Shown here: positions 62,601 to 64,000 of the stretch, piece after piece
Numbering within the stretch: the stretch's first letter is position 1
How the letters are laid out: the number at the start of each line of letters is the position of its first letter
From: Chlorops oryzae
Taxonomy: Eukaryota > Arthropoda > Insecta > Diptera > Chloropidae
Length of the DNA: 64,000 nucleotides
Reading direction: 5' to 3'
Assembly: GCA_020466095.1 (NCBI GenBank)
Contig: CM035807.1
Location: 98,198,481-98,262,480 of the forward strand
Translations under genes and position numbers: made by a program
The notes under the pieces: model-generated
Database searches by the model: none
What the model was told of the DNA's origin: nothing
What the model saw: only the letters and a program-made list of their open reading frames with translations

Positions 62601-64000
62601 ACAACCATAACTCGTCCGCAGCTGCTGCGTCACAAACAACTGGCAACAACAACAGCAACAGCAACCATCATGGACACCATCAGCATCTCAACAACTATTC
62701 GCGAAGGGTAACTCAACGAAATGGAAGCGCCAATTCAGCCGCATTGCACTTGAATAGCGGCGGCAGCAGTGGCGGGGGCGGCGCATCTTCTGTTGGAACC
62801 TCCGAAGATGGCGAAGAGACCTCAAGCCTGGCCGAAGATGAAGAGGATCAATCGGCGATAATTGAGCAATTGTCTGCCATACAAAAGCCAGAGGTAAGTC
62901 GATTAGAGAGCAATCATCTCGTTCAATCGTGTACAATCGATTGATCTATTGATCTTTAAGGTAATTGATATCACTTCACGTTCGGCAAAAATAATATGGG
63001 AGTCGCCAGTCATCACTGATCCATTATTGATCAATTCGGGCGCACTGCGCTACAATGTTCTTCTGAGTGATCGTGCCAAGGAGTGCAAATATAAAAGCCT
63101 TTATAAAGGCGAATCGTACGATTGCATCGTGCAAGACTTGCAGCCCGGTCAGGAGTATGTGGTACGACTACAGGTACGTCTCATCGCGATTTCGATTCGT
63201 TCAAGCATCATTATATCATATATTTATAATCACTTCCAGGTTCACTATGAGAAACTGCAGGGCACAGCTTCGGAGCCAACAGAGTTCACTACGCCGGCAT
63301 GTGAGCCCGACCAGCCATTGCCGCCCAAATTAGCGGTCCGCACAAAGAACTCTATCCACTTGCGTTGGGCAACGCCGTCCACGAACGGTGCTCCCATACT
63401 GCACTATCTGCTCGAGTACGATGAGGGAAAGACAGGAGCGCCAGCGGCACGAATTTTGCGTCAACACGGCACCAATGCTCAATTGCACTTCGTTGAGGTT
63501 GTCAAGACCAAAAGCAAACAGTATACGCTTTCCAAGCTCCAGCCATCGACCATTTATAATTTTCGCCTGGCAGCTGTGAACGAAGTGGGTCCGTCGACGT
63601 ATTCACCAATTTGCACGTTCAGTACATCGGGCAACCCGCCGTCTGCACCCAAACCGCCAACGTTACAAGTCGTCACATCGTCGTCACTTGTGCTCGTTTG
63701 GGAGCGCCGTCAGCAGGATGGTGATTTTTTACTACAGATGCTCGATCGTGATACCGGACATGGCTACCTGAACGTCTACAACGGACCGGACTCCATGTAC
63801 GAGTGCTGTCAATTGCGACGTGCCACTACGTATAGCTTCCGGCTACGTGCTGAAAATGAAGCGGGCAGCTCACCGTGGTCCAATGAAGTTCTGTTTAAGA
63901 CAGCACCCGAACGACCTGGTCGGCCAGGGAAGCCACATGCCAAAGGTAAAATCCATGGCACGCATTTTAGAGCGCGATGGGAGCCGCCATCGGACACTGG
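50494..64000 (+). CDS. FNDC3A: FNDC3-family fibronectin type III protein, spliced and partial (six exons visible, both ends missing)
   Basis: Spliced coding sequence: 50494-50678, 62077-62171, 62225-62427, 62538-62893, 62961-63173 and 63240-64000, 1,813 nt giving about 603 residues. Visible residues 1-61 form a Pro/Gln-rich N-terminal segment that aligns with the vertebrate FNDC3A/B region before the FN3 array. A Lys/Arg-rich stretch lies near 145-160 and a His/Asn/Ser/Gly-rich linker with an acidic end near 162-278. FN3-1 (about 277-370), FN3-2 (about 373-480) and FN3-3 (about 483-571) follow, and FN3-4 starts near 573. The FN3 signature YxFRLxAxNExG is present in domains 2 and 3, and the LEYDEGK and KGKIHG motifs match FNDC3A positions. 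Family knowledge: about nine FN3 domains with a C-terminal membrane anchor, at the ER/Golgi or vesicle membrane, with roles in adhesion and differentiation. The Drosophila counterpart is, I believe, CG42389. The remaining domains and the anchor must lie past 64000, and the N-terminus is upstream. Family assignment is firm; fly function is inference. Confidence 0.93.
54483..54600. repeat. Weak direct repeat, left copy
   Basis: CATGTTGCAAAC, GAAACATCTTTTGGGGGTC, AAAGTTTTA and AAATACT occur in the same order as at 56581-56700. Identity is moderate, with small gaps. Confidence 0.5.
56581..56700. repeat. Weak direct repeat, right copy
   Basis: CATGCTGCAAAC, GGAACATCTTTTGGGAGTC, AAAGTTTTA and AAATACT, matching 54483-54600 in the same orientation about 2.1 kb away. 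Possibly two old copies of one element. Confidence 0.5.
57121..57165. repeat. Short inverted repeat around a poly-A run
   Basis: CTTCAAGTAC (57121-57130) is the exact complement of 57156-57165, with a poly-A run between them. Confidence 0.7.
59611..59952. promoter_or_regulatory. Cluster of seven GTAATGCA octamers
   Basis: GTAATGCA or its complement TGCATTAC starts at 59611, 59623, 59655, 59710, 59758, 59933 and 59945. The last two form TGCATTACC-TT-GGTAATGCA, perfect 9-bp arms with a 2-bp spacer. GTAATGCT (59781) and ATGCAAAT (59862) are near variants. The words resemble POU/homeodomain sites, so an intronic enhancer is possible. Subterminal repeats of an old transposon would look the same. 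Function is inference. Confidence 0.4.
60219..60287 (+). repeat. tRNA-like module 1
   Basis: GGATAGCGTAGGAGATGCGT resembles a box A region, and GAGGTTCGATTCCCTG contains a canonical box B (GGTTCGATTCC) about 30 bases later. The T-stem pairs poorly and no acceptor stem is evident, so it is not a working tRNA gene. Confidence 0.55.
60459..60500 (+). repeat. tRNA-like module 2, box B part
   Basis: CAACCCAGAGTTCAGC, GGTTCGAGGCTCGGTC and AAGGCGAGAAAAT, nearly identical to the minus-strand text at 28074-28119. The box A part is replaced by a CATA microsatellite (60441-60458). Confidence 0.6.
60926..61018. repeat. Dispersed palindromic repeat, copy 2 (inverted)
   Basis: AACAGGGAGACAAAACGCGA, GACACTGGAAGGAAACACAT, GGAGATGG and AATGTCTTTCGT match the complement of 2360-2446. 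The second hairpin arm has diverged, so the palindrome is no longer intact here. Confidence 0.75.
62077..62171 (+). CDS. FNDC3A: FNDC3 homologue, second visible coding exon
   Basis: Acceptor CAG ends at 62076 and donor GTAAGT starts at 62172. The exon enters in phase 0 and leaves in phase 2, the final AG being completed by the A at 62225 to give Arg. It encodes LTTNGTSHFYSPLPAGFPTG and then PVEHKEIYQGT(R). This resembles the short YSPVTG-containing section of vertebrate FNDC3 proteins between the Pro-rich N-terminus and the basic linker. No domain is expected here; the segment is probably disordered. Confidence 0.88.
62172..62224 (+). other. Short FNDC3 intron, 53 bp
   Basis: GTAAGT start and CATTCTAG end. 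The size is near the lower limit usual for fly introns. Splicing restores an Arg codon (AG plus A) and keeps one frame. Confidence 0.88.
62225..62427 (+). CDS. FNDC3A: FNDC3 homologue, third visible coding exon (Gln/Ser/Pro-rich and basic segment)
   Basis: Acceptor CTAG ends at 62224 and donor GTGAGT starts at 62428. It encodes (R)LTGGPPHYHAMSTGH, a Gln-rich run, SPHSPSPPNSYHKDERSQRQ and then HTKLLRKLEKQREY. The basic, probably helical end corresponds to the KLKDRQ-type segment of vertebrate FNDC3A/B. The exon enters with one base and leaves with one base (A), completed by AT in the next exon to give Asn. The His/Ser/Pro content suggests a flexible linker. Confidence 0.9.
62428..62537 (+). 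other. FNDC3 intron, 110 bp
   Basis: It starts GTGAGT and ends TTCAAAG, a less usual AAAG acceptor but with a pyrimidine-rich lead (62518-62533). It contains a short CATA microsatellite. The frame is preserved (A plus AT). Confidence 0.8.
62538..62893 (+). CDS. FNDC3A: FNDC3 homologue, fourth visible coding exon (low-complexity linker)
   Basis: Encodes NNSISTPAHSSSPRRNELNG, then His/Asn repeats, an Ala run, an Asn/Ser/His-rich stretch, a Gly/Ser-rich stretch, a cluster of Glu/Asp (GTSEDGEETSSLAEDEEDQS) and finally AIIEQLSAIQKPE. The last motif corresponds to the vertebrate LLSNIVKPVASDI / ILSGIEKPQVSNI lead-in to the first FN3 domain. Donor GTAAGT starts at 62894, phase 0. The stretch is much more repetitive than the vertebrate linker, as is common in flies. 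SPRR and STP sites could be phosphorylated; that is speculation. Confidence 0.9.
62894..62960 (+). other. FNDC3 intron, 67 bp
   Basis: GTAAGT start and CTTTAAG end, phase 0. The coding text runs KPE then VIDITSRSAKIIWESP, continuous with an FN3 A/B strand. Confidence 0.87.
62961..63173 (+). CDS. FNDC3A: FNDC3 homologue, fifth visible coding exon (most of FN3 domain 1)
   Basis: Exactly 71 codons, phase 0 at both ends. It carries the FN3 B-strand Trp (KIIWESP), the YNVLLSD C strand, the Tyr-Lys-Gly turn (SLYKGES), the L-x-P-G-x-E-Y-V-V-R-L-Q segment of strands E/F, and ends before the C'-terminal strands supplied by the next exon. The layout follows vertebrate FNDC3A FN3-1, where the equivalent text is VLTWSPP, YEVLIS, SVYVGE and LKPAMDYHAKVQ. 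Confidence 0.92.
63174..63239 (+). other. FNDC3 intron, 66 bp
   Basis: GTACGT start and CTTCCAG end, phase 0, lying between the F and G strands of FN3 domain 1. Confidence 0.87.
63240..64000 (+). CDS. FNDC3A: FNDC3 homologue, sixth visible exon (end of FN3-1, FN3-2, FN3-3, start of FN3-4), runs off the window
   Basis: Open from acceptor CCAG (63239) to the last base, 253 codons plus two bases. It begins VHYEKLQGTASEPTEFTTPA, the close of FN3-1. FN3-2 (63309-63629) reads CEPDQPLPPK, VRTKNSIHLRW, LLEYDEGK and YNFRLAAVNEVGPS, very near the vertebrate CEPD...PP and NRTKNSLTLQW...LEWDEGK. FN3-3 (about 63636-63902) has VWERRQQDGD, a short B-C loop, and YSFRLRAENEAGSSPWS. FN3-4 opens at 63906 with PERPGRPGKPHAKGKIHG and RWEPPSDTG. 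No stop or donor appears before 64000, so the exon may be longer. The protein should continue with further FN3 repeats and a membrane anchor. Confidence 0.93.

Overview
The window looks like nuclear DNA of a higher fly (Brachycera; a tephritid fruit fly is my best guess). It is A+T-rich, and has small introns of 53-110 bp beside one intron of more than 11 kb. It carries many ATGT/CATA, CA, GTCT and GA/CT microsatellites and a mini-me/DINE-1-like element with a GTCY microsatellite. The only convincing protein is an insect FNDC3-type protein. No bacterial, viral or organellar gene is evident, and no operon, CRISPR array or rRNA was seen.

The only gene I can support is at the right end on the + strand: the homologue of vertebrate FNDC3A/FNDC3B, a membrane-anchored protein with many fibronectin type III (FN3) domains. 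Six coding exons are visible (50494-50678, 62077-62171, 62225-62427, 62538-62893, 62961-63173, 63240 to beyond 64000). Every junction has GT-AG borders and compatible phase, and together they give about 603 residues. They cover the proline/glutamine-rich N-terminal region, a basic segment, a low-complexity linker and the first three FN3 domains plus the start of a fourth. The true start exon was not found, because the first visible exon opens in the middle of a codon. The 11,398-bp intron between the first two visible exons fills 50679-62076.

Everything left of 50494 is non-coding as far as I can read it, either the upstream intron of the same gene or intergenic DNA. It holds four very long purine/pyrimidine tracts (18324-18981, 34724-35227, 37692-38237, 45719-46901), an ATC-repeat block (24012-24371), a decayed non-LTR retrotransposon C-terminus (23598-24000), a Helitron-like element with five 127-bp tandem repeats (12771-14006), several inverted-repeat elements and two local duplications. 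Long open frames in the GA/CT blocks are artefacts, since a strand made only of C and T cannot spell a stop codon.

The least ordinary material is mobile. A repeat family with ends reading ACCCTG(C/T)(A/T)GTAAT carries two tRNA-like modules with polymerase III box B sequences. It occurs in opposite orientations at 27758-29144 and 60013-60839. The first copy is interrupted by a clean hAT-type MITE (17-bp perfect inverted repeats, 8-bp target duplication). A 399-bp element with similar ACCCTGC ends and a perfect 8-bp target duplication lies at 11658-12056. Older relatives at 1215-1379 and about 9800-10264 may belong to the same group, and the latter also holds a tRNA-like piece. A separate cluster of seven GTAATGCA octamers lies inside the big FNDC3 intron (59611-59952).
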